This document shows positions 18,784-28,632 of a DNA stretch of 64,000 bases, piece by piece. The stretch's first letter is position 1. Every line of letters begins with the position of its first letter. The notes under the pieces are model-generated. The model was not told the origin of the DNA, made no database searches, and was given only the letters and a program-made list of their open reading frames with translations. The stretch is from an uncultured Porphyromonadaceae bacterium (lineage in GTDB: Bacteria; Bacteroidota; Bacteroidia; Bacteroidales; Muribaculaceae). The stretch is taken from assembly GCA_900550645.1 (NCBI GenBank), contig URTA01000007.1:14113-78112 (forward strand), read 5' to 3'. The position numbers and the translations under genes are program-made.

Positions 18784-18855
18784 TTTTGCGGCAAGAAAAA
18801 TCGTTAATTTGTAATAGGTACAAATAAGGACAGCCCCGTTTCGGCGGCTTTTGAC

Positions 18856-18863
18856 TAACTTTG
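18856..18863 (+). promoter_or_regulatory. -7 element of the GT2 gene, which decides its start codon
   Basis: TAACTTTG ends 8 nt before the ATG at 18872. A TTG-start reading from 18851 would run through this promoter box, so the ATG is preferred and the transcript has almost no leader. Confidence 0.5.
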
Positions 18864-18871
18864 CAACCGAT

Positions 18872-19636
18872 ATGGCACAGACAGACAACACCCGGGAAAC
18901 TCCGAGAATATCAATAATCACAGTGACGTACAACGCGGCAAGCACCGTAGGCCGCACAGTAGCCAGTGTACGCAGCCAGGATTATGCCGACTTCGAGCAT
19001 ATCATAGTAGACGGCGCATCGCGCGACAGCACCCTCTCCGTGGCACGGCGCGAGGGCGTAGAGGGTTTGCGCATCATCAGCGAACCTGACCGTGGGCTGT
19101 ATGACGCTATGAACAAGGGACTTGCTGCGGCACGCGGCGAATACGTCATATTCCTGAACGCCGGCGACAAGTTTCACGCCCCGGACACGCTGCGGCAATA
19201 CGCTGAAGCTGCGGGCGAGGGCGTTGACATAGTCTACGGCGACACGGTGCTGGTGGACGATTTCGGCACAATGCTCGGCCCGCGCCACCACTCCGCGCCG
19301 GCGGTGCTGACAGCCGACAGCTTCAAGCGCGGCATGCTCGTGTGTCACCAGGCGTTCATGGTGCGACGCGCACTCGCGCCGCAGTATGACCTGCAATACA
19401 GGTTCTCCGCCGACTATGACTGGTGTATACGCTGCCTGAAGCAGACAACGCCCGACCGCTGCGTCCGCCTCGGGGTGACAATAGACTACCTGACAGAGGG
19501 GCTTACGGACCGCAACCACCTCAAGTCGCTGCGCGAGCGTTTCCGCATCATGGCGCACCATTACGGCACAGCGACAACCATACTCCGCCATATCGGCTTC
19601 GTACCGAGGCTGCTTTGGCGGAAAATCAGCCGCTGA
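18872..19636 (+). CDS. Family 2 glycosyltransferase
   Basis: This 254-aa enzyme has the GT-A opening RISIITVTYNAASTV, then RGEYVIFLNAGDKFHAPDTL, where the NAGD replaces the usual metal-binding DXD, and SADYDWCIRCL further on. It resembles the WcaA/colanic-type transferases that act on polysaccharide or O-antigen repeats. No membrane helix is present, so it would act at the cytoplasmic face. It stands alone with its own promoter, before an AraC-type regulator gene, rather than in a full polysaccharide cluster. Donor and acceptor cannot be told. Confidence 0.88.
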   Translation: MAQTDNTRETPRISIITVTYNAASTVGRTVASVRSQDYADFEHIIVDGASRDSTLSVARREGVEGLRIISEPDRGLYDAMNKGLAAARGEYVIFLNAGDKFHAPDTLRQYAEAAGEGVDIVYGDTVLVDDFGTMLGPRHHSAPAVLTADSFKRGMLVCHQAFMVRRALAPQYDLQYRFSADYDWCIRCLKQTTPDRCVRLGVTIDYLTEGLTDRNHLKSLRERFRIMAHHYGTATTILRHIGFVPRLLWRKISR

Positions 19637-19661
19637 GGGCTGCAAAAATGGCATTTTTTGC

Positions 19662-19669
19662 TAATTTTG
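19662..19669 (+). promoter_or_regulatory. -7 element of the AraC-type regulator gene
   Basis: TAATTTTG lies 25 nt before the ATG at 19695. No convincing -33 box was found at the usual distance, as may be expected for a regulated promoter. Confidence 0.45.
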
Positions 19670-19694
19670 CAGGAGAAAAACCATAGCATATCCG

Positions 19695-20573
19695 ATGAAC
19701 AACCCGGACAGAATATCATTGTCGCAGCTGACCGCGAGCGCAAACCACATATCAATGGAGCAAGACATCGCCATTGCTCAGCTTCAAGACGAGACGTATG
19801 ACGATGTCAACTTCCCATTCCGCTTTGACGGCCTCATCATCGGGCTGGTGTCGTCAGGCCACGGGCGCATAGGCATCGACCTGCGCGAATACGAGATTAA
19901 GCCGGACACGGTACTGGTGATACATCCGCGCAACTATGTCTACTACGCTGACGGCGAAGACATAGCCATGGACATAGTGGCATGCTCACGCGAGGTGGCA
20001 GAGAATGTACTGCCGAAGCTCACCGACGTGATGCCGCTGCTGATGCACCACCGCTCCGAGCCGGTGGAAGAGCTGACGCATGAGGACGCAGAGTCGCTGC
20101 GCGAGTTCTACAAGTTCCTGCACAAGGAAATAAACGGCATCCAAGGACCGTTTCACAAAAAGAAGATGATGAGCCTGCTGCAAGCCGCGCTGTTCGAGAT
20201 GATGGACATACAGTGCCACCGACAGCAGGTGACTCGCCAGTACAAGACGCGCAAGGAGGAGATAATGGCGAAATTCATACTGCTTGTCAGCGAGAATTTC
20301 CGCGAACAGCGGCAGGTAGGCTTCTACTCGGACCAGCTGTGCGTCACCTCCAAGCACCTGTCTGCCGTAGTCAAGGAGATAAGCGGCCGCACAGCCGGCG
20401 ACTGGATAGAAAACTATGTGACCGTAGAGGCAAAAGTGCTGCTGCGCTCCACCGACCTAACAATCCAGGAGATAGCCTCGCGACTAAACTTCTCCAACCA
20501 GTCGTTCTTCGGCAAATACTTCAAGCACCAGACCGGCATGTCGCCGACTGAATACCGCAAACAGGAGAATTGA
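19695..20573 (+). CDS. AraC-family transcriptional regulator
   Basis: This 292-aa protein has a C-terminal AraC helix-turn-helix pair (about residues 190-290): [17 protein letters not shown] for the first and [23 protein letters not shown], ending GMSPTEYR, for the second. The N-terminal part is a cupin-like sensing domain ([21 protein letters not shown]). It has no transmembrane segment, so it is a cytoplasmic regulator responding to an unknown small ligand. Neighbours, a glycosyltransferase and dut, do not reveal a target. Confidence 0.92.
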   Translation: MNNPDRISLSQLTASANHISMEQDIAIAQLQDETYDDVNFPFRFDGLIIGLVSSGHGRIGIDLREYEIKPDTVLVIHPRNYVYYADGEDIAMDIVACSREVAENVLPKLTDVMPLLMHHRSEPVEELTHEDAESLREFYKFLHKEINGIQGPFHKKKMMSLLQAALFEMMDIQCHRQQVTRQYKTRKEEIMAKFILLVSENFREQRQVGFYSDQLCVTSKHLSAVVKEISGRTAGDWIENYVTVEAKVLLRSTDLTIQEIASRLNFSNQSFFGKYFKHQTGMSPTEYRKQEN

Positions 20574-20610
20574 CCCACTGCTTGCACAAACCAATAATAC
20601 AAAACTGACT

Positions 20611-21057
20611 ATGCTACACATAGACGTGAAAATCATAAACCGCAGCCACCATGCACTGCCCCAGTACGCCACTCATGGAGCGGCTGGGATGGATCTGCGT
20701 GCGTTCCTGCCAGAAACATCTGTAACCATACGCCCTGGCGAAAGGGCTTTGATACCTACAGGGCTGTACATGCAGCTGCCCGAGGGATACGAGGCACAAA
20801 TACGCCCGCGCTCCGGACTCGCGCTCAAACACGGCATCATGGTCGCCAACTCCCCGGGCACAATAGACTGCGACTACCGTGGCGAAATACGGGTAATCCT
20901 GCTAAATGCCGGACAGGAAGACTTCACCGTAGCCGACGGCGAACGCATCTGCCAAATGGTAGTCAAGGAATACGTGCGCGTAGACTGGACCGAGACTGAC
21001 ACGCTCGACGACACCGACCGTGCCGACGGAGGTTTCGGACACACCGGCGTATCATAA
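20611..21057 (+). CDS. dut: Dut, dUTP diphosphatase
   Basis: This 148-aa trimeric dUTPase has all five family motifs: AGMDLRA (1), RPRSGLA (2), [12 protein letters not shown] with the catalytic Asp and uracil-stacking Tyr (3), GERICQMV (4) and ADGGFGHTG (5). It hydrolyses dUTP to dUMP and so limits uracil in DNA and supplies thymidylate synthesis. Length is normal. The next gene, a TPR protein, starts about 43 nt downstream and may be cotranscribed. Confidence 0.96.
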   Translation: MLHIDVKIINRSHHALPQYATHGAAGMDLRAFLPETSVTIRPGERALIPTGLYMQLPEGYEAQIRPRSGLALKHGIMVANSPGTIDCDYRGEIRVILLNAGQEDFTVADGERICQMVVKEYVRVDWTETDTLDDTDRADGGFGHTGVS

Positions 21058-21100
21058 ACGCCAAGCTCTGATACAATTACACTGCAAACAAGCATTTACA

Positions 21101-22921
21101 TTGAAAAATCTGAGAATACTGCTCACCCTCTTGCTGGGATGCCTGATATGCGGCGTCGCCGCTTCTGCCGTTGATGCCGACAGCCGCCGGCAAAAAGCCC
21201 GTCGCTTCTACATGGAGGGCATACGCCTCGAACAAACCGGGGACGGCTCTGCTGCCGGCGAGATGTACCGCCACGCATACGAAACCGACACCTCGTACAG
21301 CGAGGCGGCATACGCTTACGGCTCAAGCCGCCTGACTACCAAGCTCGACACCTTGCAATCGCATACAGAGCTGCTGCGCTCGCTCGACATGATACGCAAA
21401 TTCGTCGACAAATACCCCGACGACAACAACGAGGCCGAATACTACGCGCTGCTGGCGCAACTGCTCGATACGCTGCCCGAATCGGCACGTGTGCTCGAGC
21501 GGCTGTACACCCGCCAGCCCGACCGCCCCGAAATACTCATCGCCCTCGCACGGATATACAACGGCATGGGCGAGATTGACAAGTCCATCGCCGCCCTCGA
21601 CTCTTTTGAGGCGCACGGCAAGATGAACGACGACATTGCGGCCACCCGCATCAGCATGCGCATCGAGCAGGGCGACACCGCCGGAGCCATGGCTGACATG
21701 GACAGGCTGCTGAGCAAATACCCCACAGACGTAAAATACCAGGTCCTCAAGGGGCAGCTTTACGCCTTCGTCCAGCAGCCGGATTCAGCTGTCGCATGGC
21801 TGCAACATGTAGAGCGCGAAGACACCGCATCCGCGCTGCCAAAACTGGCTCTCGCCAACATCTACAAGGAGCGTAACGACTCGGTCAACTATGACAAGAT
21901 GATATACGGGGCATTGCTGACCGAAGACCTCGAAATGGAGGATAAAATCTCCATCCTCACGGACTACCTGCAAGACCTAATCTCGGAAAAGCAAGACACG
22001 GTGCGCGGCAACTACCTGTTCCGCGTTCTCAACGACCAGTACCCCCACGAGCCGGAAGTCCTCGACCTAGCAGCCCGGTACAACGCCGCAAAGGGGAATC
22101 CCCTTGCCGCAATCGAGGAAATACGCTATGCCATAGACCAAGACCCGGACAACGCCGACTATTGGCAGCAGCTCATGTCATACCAGATATTCGCCAACCG
22201 GTGCTATGCGGCAATCGACACTTACGATGAGGCGCAGGAACACCTCGCAGATGTGACTGACCTGAAATTCCTGTACGCCGTAGCCGCACAGACCATAGGC
22301 GACTATGACACCGCCGTCGGCGTGTACGAATCGCTGATACACTCCATGGTGCCCGACATCAGCTGCACAGACTCGATAGACAAGTCAAAGCTGCGCAGCC
22401 TCGAGTACTTCGACCTATACAAGCTGAGCGGCTACTACACAAGCATCGGCGACATCTACTTCCTGGCAGAACGCCTCGCCGATGCCTTCCTCGCATACGA
22501 CAATGCGTTGGCAATCTTCCCCGACAATGCGCTGGCTCTGAACAACTACGCCTATTTCCTCGCCCTCGAGGGGAAAGAGGAAGACCTGCAACGCGCTGCG
22601 GAGATGAGCAAGCGCAGCAACGAACTCGTCACGGACAACGCCACATACATGGACACATACGCATGGATTCTGTTCCTGCAACACGACTACACCACCGCGC
22701 TGCAATACCAGTCGGCAGCTGTCGAGAAGGCTGATGCTGACGGAGAGCATAGCGCAGACCTGTATGCCCACTACGGCGACATCCTCTTCATGAACGGCAA
22801 GCCTGACGATGCCGTCTCCTATTGGAAGAAAGCTCTCGAAACCAACGACAACGAACTGAAGGAGAAGGACATAAAGCTGCTCAAAAAGAAAATAGAGCAC
22901 AAGACGTTCTTCTACGAATAA
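21101..22921 (+). CDS. Tetratricopeptide-repeat exported protein
   Basis: From TTG at 21101 this is a 606-aa protein with an N-terminal signal segment (LRILLTLLLGCLICGVAASA) followed by many TPR units across the length, for example around residues 150-200, 340-400 and 460-540 (LADAFLAYDNALAIFPDNALALNNYAYF, landmark shortened: NALALNNYAYF). The frame is open further upstream to 21020, but that overlaps dut, so the TTG is preferred. It is followed by a DUF4292 protein and an EnvC-like protein, a trio I know from Bacteroides genomes. It is likely a periplasmic or outer-membrane-attached scaffold; its partner is unknown. Confidence 0.85.
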   Translation: MKNLRILLTLLLGCLICGVAASAVDADSRRQKARRFYMEGIRLEQTGDGSAAGEMYRHAYETDTSYSEAAYAYGSSRLTTKLDTLQSHTELLRSLDMIRKFVDKYPDDNNEAEYYALLAQLLDTLPESARVLERLYTRQPDRPEILIALARIYNGMGEIDKSIAALDSFEAHGKMNDDIAATRISMRIEQGDTAGAMADMDRLLSKYPTDVKYQVLKGQLYAFVQQPDSAVAWLQHVEREDTASALPKLALANIYKERNDSVNYDKMIYGALLTEDLEMEDKISILTDYLQDLISEKQDTVRGNYLFRVLNDQYPHEPEVLDLAARYNAAKGNPLAAIEEIRYAIDQDPDNADYWQQLMSYQIFANRCYAAIDTYDEAQEHLADVTDLKFLYAVAAQTIGDYDTAVGVYESLIHSMVPDISCTDSIDKSKLRSLEYFDLYKLSGYYTSIGDIYFLAERLADAFLAYDNALAIFPDNALALNNYAYFLALEGKEEDLQRAAEMSKRSNELVTDNATYMDTYAWILFLQHDYTTALQYQSAAVEKADADGEHSADLYAHYGDILFMNGKPDDAVSYWKKALETNDNELKEKDIKLLKKKIEHKTFFYE

Positions 22922-22936
22922 CATACTCCTCTCGAC

Positions 22937-23749
22937 ATGAAAAGGCTTCTGAACATATTCCTCGCGCTGCTTTTCATAGCGTCCGCAGCACCCCGCTTGG
23001 CGGCGCAGGACAATGATGACTTCCTGCCCGTGCGCCTCGACGAGAAGGCGGAACGCAAAGCAGCCGACAAGATAACAGCGTATTACGACGACTGGAAGAC
23101 CGTCACCCTCTCGGGCAAACTGCACATCGACGGGCTGCCTATTTCCCCGTCTGCAAAAATATACATGGAGCGCGGCAAGAAGCTCGTCATCTCGCTGCGC
23201 GTGCCGCTGCTCGGCGAGGTCGGCACACTCGAGGCTGACAGCGAGCAAGTCACCATCGTAAACAAGATGAACAAGACCTACTGCCGCGAAAACATTTCGG
23301 CACTCGTTGCGGAACTGCCGGTTACAATTTCCGACCTGCAAGACATCTTCCTCGCCCGCATATTCCTGCCTGGCTACGGCACGCTCTCCCAGGACAACTA
23401 TATGTACGCCGACTACTACACCTGTGACGACACGGAGGGGTGGTTCCTCGTCCCCATTACACAGCCGATAGAGTATGACGTGACTTGCGCATTCAATACC
23501 TACGCCGACGGACGCACCTCGACCATATACGTCACCACGCTCGACAAGCAGAACCAGGCGACTGCCGAGTACACCTACGAAAAGAAGAGCACCGAAATCG
23601 ACCTGACCATAAGATACAACTCCAAGGACCGCAAATTCGGATTCTCTGTCAATTCTACCGACTTCGGCGGCAAACCGGTCAAGGCAGCCGAAATTTCGGG
23701 GAAATACCGCAAAGTGAGCCTGCGCGAGTTTTTCAAACAGATGATGTGA
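22937..23749 (+). CDS. DUF4292 protein (LolA/LolB-like fold)
   Basis: This 270-aa protein has a signal peptide ending RLAAQDNDDF and a beta-rich body: VTLSGKLHIDGLPISPSAKI, RGKKLVISLRVPLLGEVG and LEADSEQVTIVNKMNKTY. The pattern matches DUF4292, a family related to the LolA/LolB lipoprotein carriers. It could thus handle lipoproteins or lipids in the periplasm, but no substrate is known. It lies 15 nt after the TPR gene and 7 nt before the EnvC-like gene, so all three are probably one operon. Confidence 0.82.
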   Translation: MKRLLNIFLALLFIASAAPRLAAQDNDDFLPVRLDEKAERKAADKITAYYDDWKTVTLSGKLHIDGLPISPSAKIYMERGKKLVISLRVPLLGEVGTLEADSEQVTIVNKMNKTYCRENISALVAELPVTISDLQDIFLARIFLPGYGTLSQDNYMYADYYTCDDTEGWFLVPITQPIEYDVTCAFNTYADGRTSTIYVTTLDKQNQATAEYTYEKKSTEIDLTIRYNSKDRKFGFSVNSTDFGGKPVKAAEISGKYRKVSLREFFKQMM

Positions 23750-23756
23750 CAACGGC

Positions 23757-25229
23757 ATGAGGATAAACGCGCATGATATTTACAGGTGTGCCGCCGTAGG
23801 CGTATTGCTCACGGCTGCCGTCTGTGTCATAGCGCAAAAACCAGCCACTTCGTCACAGGCGCAGCGGCAGAGCCGCGAAACACAGCAGGAGATACAGCGC
23901 ACCAAGTCGCGCATTTCGGACAATGAAAAGAAGGTGCGCCAGGGGCTTTCCGACCTGCAACGCATCGAGGGCGACATAGCCGACTGCCAGAAAACAATCG
24001 ATGAGACCGAGGCGCAAGTCCGCTCTCTCGGCCAGCGCATCAACACCCTTTCCAGCCAAATCGAACACAGCCAAGCAAAGCTCGAAAAATTGCGTGCCGA
24101 GTATGCCAAGGCTGTCCGCAAGATGCACCGCGCCCGCAGCCGCCACTCCACGCTGGCGTTCATATTCTCCGCCAAGTCGTTCAACCAGGCTGTGCGCCGA
24201 CTGCGTTACCTGCGCGAGTTCAGCAAGTGGAGGCAGAAGCAGAGCGACCGCATCGCCGAGCAACTGGCTACGCTGCACTCGCAGCAAGACGAGCTGCGAA
24301 ACGCAAGGCAGCAGAAGGACAAGGCTCTCATAGCCGGCAGAAATGCGCGTGAGACCATGCAGCTGCGACACGGCGAGCAGAAACAAGTGGTCGATGAACT
24401 GAAACGTCATGGCGATGAACTGAAAGCGCATCTCGCACAGAAACAGCGCGAAGCAGATGCCCTCAAACAACAGATTACCGCTCTCATCGCGCAGGAACAG
24501 GCCAAAGCGAAAGCCGAAGCGGAGCGGAAGGCGAAAATAGAGGCTGAACGCAAAGCCAAGGCCGAAGCCGATAGAAAAGCCAAGGCTGAACGCGAGAAGC
24601 GAGAGAAGGAAAAACAACGGCAAGAGAAAGAGAAGCAGAAGCAACAGTCCAAACAGCCGAAAGCCGACAAGCCCAAGAAGGAAACGCCAGTGGCAGGCGA
24701 AAGCAGCGGCAAAAAGCCTGACAGCAAAGACTATGCACGCGCACGAGGCAGAAAGCCGCGCAAGAATCCAAACCAGCAAAGCAGCACAGCCGCTGCTGCC
24801 ACAACCTCCGCGTCCGGGTTTGCCGCCATGAAGGGGAAGCTGCCGCGCCCCGCCAACGGCTCGTTCCGCATCACCTCGCCCTTCGGCAGACACCCCCTGC
24901 CCGACCTGCCGCACGTATCGTATGACAACCCGGGTATCAACGCCGAGGTGTCAGCCGGAGCATCAGCAGTAGCTGTATATGCCGGCACAGTACTGGAGAT
25001 ACGCAGCCTGCCGGGCTACAACACGATAGTCATAGTCAGCCACGGCGACGGGTACTATACCATTTACGGCAACCTCGCCTCCACCGCTGTGAGCAAGGGC
25101 GACAGCGTGAAGCCGGGACAGAATATCGGACGGCTCGCCAACGACCCCGACGGCGGCAACCGCACCATGATACACTTCGAGGTATGGCACAATTATGACA
25201 AACTAAACCCCTCGCAATGGATAAGGTGA
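23757..25229 (+). CDS. EnvC-like M23/LytM-domain protein, probably an amidase activator
   Basis: This 490-aa protein has a signal peptide, a long coiled coil (about residues 30-250), a Lys/Ala/Glu-rich linker (about 240-340) and a C-terminal LytM domain (about 375-490, from ITSPFGRHPLPDLP). The layout is that of EnvC, which activates cell-wall amidases at the division site. The metal-binding set looks degenerate: the first HxxxD region reads NPGIN, YGHL is YGNL, and only one histidine remains in MIHFEVW. So activation rather than hydrolysis is likely. Its last 13 nt overlap the next gene. Confidence 0.85.
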   Translation: MRINAHDIYRCAAVGVLLTAAVCVIAQKPATSSQAQRQSRETQQEIQRTKSRISDNEKKVRQGLSDLQRIEGDIADCQKTIDETEAQVRSLGQRINTLSSQIEHSQAKLEKLRAEYAKAVRKMHRARSRHSTLAFIFSAKSFNQAVRRLRYLREFSKWRQKQSDRIAEQLATLHSQQDELRNARQQKDKALIAGRNARETMQLRHGEQKQVVDELKRHGDELKAHLAQKQREADALKQQITALIAQEQAKAKAEAERKAKIEAERKAKAEADRKAKAEREKREKEKQRQEKEKQKQQSKQPKADKPKKETPVAGESSGKKPDSKDYARARGRKPRKNPNQQSSTAAAATTSASGFAAMKGKLPRPANGSFRITSPFGRHPLPDLPHVSYDNPGINAEVSAGASAVAVYAGTVLEIRSLPGYNTIVIVSHGDGYYTIYGNLASTAVSKGDSVKPGQNIGRLANDPDGGNRTMIHFEVWHNYDKLNPSQWIR

Positions 25230-26179
25230 CATCAGACAACTGGGCTTTCGAGCCGTACACGCCTGGGATGCGCAGCGCATGGGACGAGCGCGTCGCCTCC
25301 GCACGCAACAGCACGTTCCTGTTCCGCCGCGACTATATGGAGTACCACGCCGACCGTTTCCGCGATGCCTCGCTGCTCGCATACAAGCGCGGCAAGCTGA
25401 TGGTGATGCTGCCGGCTGACATAACCGCCGACGGCACCCTGCGCTCACACGGCGGACTGACATACGGAGGCTGGATTTTGCCCGACGCTCACCTTGACGG
25501 CGACGACGTGCTGTCGCTCATATCACAATGGGTTGACTATTGCCGTGCCAACCATGTACGCCGCATCGACTACCGTCCGCTGCCGCACATCTACCACCGC
25601 CGCCCCTCGCAGGAGGACATCTATGCCTTCTGGCGCATGGGAGCGTCGATGTCGGCGTGCAGCCTGTCGTCGGTCGTCGACTATGCCGACCCCGGGCAGT
25701 TCAACACCCTGCAGCGGCGGCATCTGCGCAAAGCCTCGGCACTCCCCTACGAGATTGCCGAAACAGCAGATGTAGCCCCATTCCACGCGATGCTCTCCGG
25801 CTGCCTCGCGCAGCGTCACGGCGCGTCGCCAGTACACTCTTGCAGCGAGCTGCAAATGCTTCGCGACCGCTTCCCCGACAACATCCGCGTGTTCACAATC
25901 TCCCTCGGCGGACAGCTGCACGCCGGGGTGTGCATGTACCTCACCGACACCGTAGCCCACACGCAGTACATAGCCTCCACTCCGGAAGGGCGTGCTGCAA
26001 ATGCGCTGACCCTGTTGTTCCGCCACCTCATCGATACGTTTGCAGCAACGCACCGGTATTTCGACTTCGGCACATCAAACGAGGAGGGCGGCACGGTGCT
26101 GAACGCCGGGCTGATACGGCAGAAGTTCTCGCTCGGCGCAACCGGCGTAGTATATCCACGTTTCACTCTCGACCTATGA
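25217..26179 (+). CDS. GNAT/FemAB-like acyltransferase
   Basis: This 320-aa protein has two GNAT-like halves: an N-terminal one with FLFRRDYMEYHADRF and a C-terminal one with VFTISLGGQLHAGVCMYL, then YFDFGTSNEEGGTVLNAGL, in the style of FemAB/peptidoglycan-bridge or polysaccharide acyltransferases. It has no signal. It begins inside the end of the EnvC-like gene, and its own stop overlaps the next glycosyltransferase start (ATGA), which places it with surface glycan genes. The acyl group and acceptor are unknown. Confidence 0.78.
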   Translation: MDKVTSDNWAFEPYTPGMRSAWDERVASARNSTFLFRRDYMEYHADRFRDASLLAYKRGKLMVMLPADITADGTLRSHGGLTYGGWILPDAHLDGDDVLSLISQWVDYCRANHVRRIDYRPLPHIYHRRPSQEDIYAFWRMGASMSACSLSSVVDYADPGQFNTLQRRHLRKASALPYEIAETADVAPFHAMLSGCLAQRHGASPVHSCSELQMLRDRFPDNIRVFTISLGGQLHAGVCMYLTDTVAHTQYIASTPEGRAANALTLLFRHLIDTFAATHRYFDFGTSNEEGGTVLNAGLIRQKFSLGATGVVYPRFTLDL

Positions 26180-27192
26180 ACAGCCGCACTCCCCACATCT
26201 CGGTGATTATGCCGGCATACAACGCCGCCAACTACCTCGCAGAGGCAATAGAGGCGGTGCGCAGCCAAACTCTCACAGACTGGGAAATGGTCATAGCCAA
26301 CGATTGCAGCACAGACAGCACACCTGAAATAATAGGCCGCTATGCGGCTCTCGACAGCCGCATACGCCGCGTAGACACGCCCCACAACAGCGGCCGGTGC
26401 CTTGAGCCTCGCCTCCTCGCGGCCGACAGTGCCGTCGGGCAATGGGTCGTCGCCATCGATGCCGACGATACCATAGAGCCGGCATACCTCGACAAGCTGG
26501 TACAGCGGCAGCGCGAATGTGGGGCAGACATGGTGCTGCCCGTGATGTACCGCATGGCGGCTGGCGAGCAGCTGTACCGCGCAGTGCCGGCAGAGGACTT
26601 CCGCCTCGACACCCTCATGCCCGGGTCTGACGCAATGACGCTGACCATAGGCGAATGGAAAATCGGGTTTGCCGGCGTGCTGTGCCGACGCAGCTTATAT
26701 CTCGAAGTCGCAGGTTTGCTGCCTGATGCACCGGCTTTCCAGTTTTTAGACGAATATATGTCGCGGCTGCTGCTCGACCGCTCACGGTATGTGGCATGGA
26801 CAGATGCCGCTTACTTCTACCGTGTCAACGACAGCTCGATAACACGCGCACCGCGTGCCGCCCGACATGGATACCTGCTGAACGACAGGCTCATATACGA
26901 CTATTGCGCCGGCAAGTACGGCGCGGACAGCGACTGCGCAGTAGCGGCGAAAGTTGCCGAGTTCCACCACCTCATTGACGTGATACGCTCACACCGCGAC
27001 ACCCCTGAACCCGATCCCGAAGAATACGCCTCTGTGGAGCGGCTCATACGCGAGACGTACCGCCGACTCGACTTCCGCAAGGTGAAGCGACACGTCAGCC
27101 CGCGATATTACAGCCTCATGCGCATGGGGCTGCGCCCGGCACGATTATTCCTCTCGCTTTATGACAAGACAAAAGGGAGAAAACACATATAA
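26176..27192 (+). CDS. Family 2 glycosyltransferase
   Basis: This 338-aa enzyme opens with ISVIMPAYNAANYLAEAIE and has VVAIDADDTIEPAYLDKL, carrying the DXD metal-binding motif, and FLDEYMSRLL as the acceptor-side acidic motif. These place it with GT-A family 2 transferases for polysaccharide repeats. ATG at 26176 overlaps the preceding stop; a much longer upstream open frame is only a shadow of the acyltransferase gene. It overlaps the flippase start by 32 nt, so the three genes are tightly linked. Confidence 0.9.
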   Translation: MNSRTPHISVIMPAYNAANYLAEAIEAVRSQTLTDWEMVIANDCSTDSTPEIIGRYAALDSRIRRVDTPHNSGRCLEPRLLAADSAVGQWVVAIDADDTIEPAYLDKLVQRQRECGADMVLPVMYRMAAGEQLYRAVPAEDFRLDTLMPGSDAMTLTIGEWKIGFAGVLCRRSLYLEVAGLLPDAPAFQFLDEYMSRLLLDRSRYVAWTDAAYFYRVNDSSITRAPRAARHGYLLNDRLIYDYCAGKYGADSDCAVAAKVAEFHHLIDVIRSHRDTPEPDPEEYASVERLIRETYRRLDFRKVKRHVSPRYYSLMRMGLRPARLFLSLYDKTKGRKHI

Positions 27193-28618
27193 GAGCATCC
27201 TCAAGGGAAACTCCATATTCGGCGGTATGCAGATGTTCCAGATACTCATATCGCTCGTCCGGGGGAAGTTTGTCGCCATGTTCCTCGGCCCTGCCGGCAT
27301 GGGCATGGCCTCGCTGTTCACCGCCACCGCCGACACGCTGCAGCGGTTCGCCTCGCTGGGAATGAACCTCGCAGTGGTGCGCGATGTGGCAGCGGCTCGC
27401 GACGACAGCGACAAGGCGCGTGCGGTCATCGTTGCGGCTCGCCGCATAATCCTCCTCTCCGCAATCGCCGGCGCATTGGTATGCCTTGCCCTGTCGTCAG
27501 TGCTAAGCACAGTCGCATTCGGCGACACCGCCAACACCTGGGGAATGATGCTGCTTGCCGCCGTGGTGCTATGCACAATCCTGTGGCAAGGCAAGATGTC
27601 CGTTCTTCAGGGGCTGCACCATGTCAAGCCGCTGTCACGCGCCAACATCGTCGGCGGGCTTGCCGGGCTGCTGGTGGGCGTGCCGCTGTACTGGCTGTGG
27701 GGCGCGTCGGGCATCGTACCTGCCATGATAGTATACGCCGCCACCATGCTCGCCTTCTACTCTTACGAGACACGCCGCTATGTCGATACATCAGGACTGC
27801 GCTTCTGCTGGGCGGCTCACAAGCACCTGGTGCGCAGCCTCATACTCACCGGGCTGCTGTTCATGAGCGGAGACCTGATCGGCAGCGTCTGCACGCTTGC
27901 TCTCAACACATTCGTCAGATACACGGGAGGCCTCGCCGATGTCGGTATATGGCAAGCCGCCAACTCGCTGACCAACCAGTATGCCGCCGTCATATTCTCC
28001 GCAATGGCGATGGACTACCTGCCGCGCCTGTCCTCGGCTATCGGCAACGGCGACCCGTTTGCAGGCATCGTCAACCGCCAGACCGAAATAGTCTGTCTGC
28101 TTGTCGCGCCGCTGGCTGCACTGCTCATATTGTTCGCGCCGCTGGCAGTGCATATACTCCTTGACGAATCATTTCTCCCGGCAATACCGCTCATACGGCT
28201 CATGGCGTTTGCGCTGGTGTTCCGCGCCGCCATGTATCCGCTCGGCTATGTCACCATGGCGCAGAACAACCGCCGCGTATATTTTTGGCTCGAAGGCGTG
28301 GGCTGCAACTTGCTGACACTGTTCATGAACGCTGCCGGCTTCCTGCTGTTTGGAGTCGAGGGCATTGGGTATGCCATGATACTCGACTCGCTGCTGTGCC
28401 TCTTCATCTACCTTGCGGTCAACCGCCGCCTGTACAGCTTCCGCTTCGACACGGGAGCAGTGCGCTGCATGGCCGCAGCAATGGCATCCGCCGGCGCAGC
28501 ACTTGCAGCATCGCTGATACCCTCGCAGCTGTGGTCATACGCGGCCATGGCTATATTTACAGCAGTCGCAGCTGCAGTCGCAGCCACAGGTCTGCGCCGC
28601 CGCCTACGCCGTAAATAA
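27161..28618 (+). CDS. Wzx-type oligosaccharide flippase
   Basis: This 485-aa membrane protein has about 12-14 hydrophobic segments spread over its length and the typical N-terminal sequence of O-antigen translocases (GNSIFGGMQMFQILISLVRGKFVA, landmark shortened: SLVRGKFVAMFLGPAGMG). It belongs to the polysaccharide transport/MOP superfamily that flips undecaprenyl-linked glycans across the inner membrane. It is the third gene of an acyltransferase-GT2-flippase string and may carry their product. No polymerase gene is near. Confidence 0.88.
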   Translation: MTRQKGENTYKSILKGNSIFGGMQMFQILISLVRGKFVAMFLGPAGMGMASLFTATADTLQRFASLGMNLAVVRDVAAARDDSDKARAVIVAARRIILLSAIAGALVCLALSSVLSTVAFGDTANTWGMMLLAAVVLCTILWQGKMSVLQGLHHVKPLSRANIVGGLAGLLVGVPLYWLWGASGIVPAMIVYAATMLAFYSYETRRYVDTSGLRFCWAAHKHLVRSLILTGLLFMSGDLIGSVCTLALNTFVRYTGGLADVGIWQAANSLTNQYAAVIFSAMAMDYLPRLSSAIGNGDPFAGIVNRQTEIVCLLVAPLAALLILFAPLAVHILLDESFLPAIPLIRLMAFALVFRAAMYPLGYVTMAQNNRRVYFWLEGVGCNLLTLFMNAAGFLLFGVEGIGYAMILDSLLCLFIYLAVNRRLYSFRFDTGAVRCMAAAMASAGAALAASLIPSQLWSYAAMAIFTAVAAAVAATGLRRRLRRK

Positions 28619-28632
28619 AATCAGAGGGAACG

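Noticed and set aside
22415..23758. Long minus-strand open frame (447 codons) opposite the TPR and DUF4292 genes
   Set aside because: It lies antisense to two well-supported genes and has no domain motifs; such frames arise from G+C-biased codon positions.
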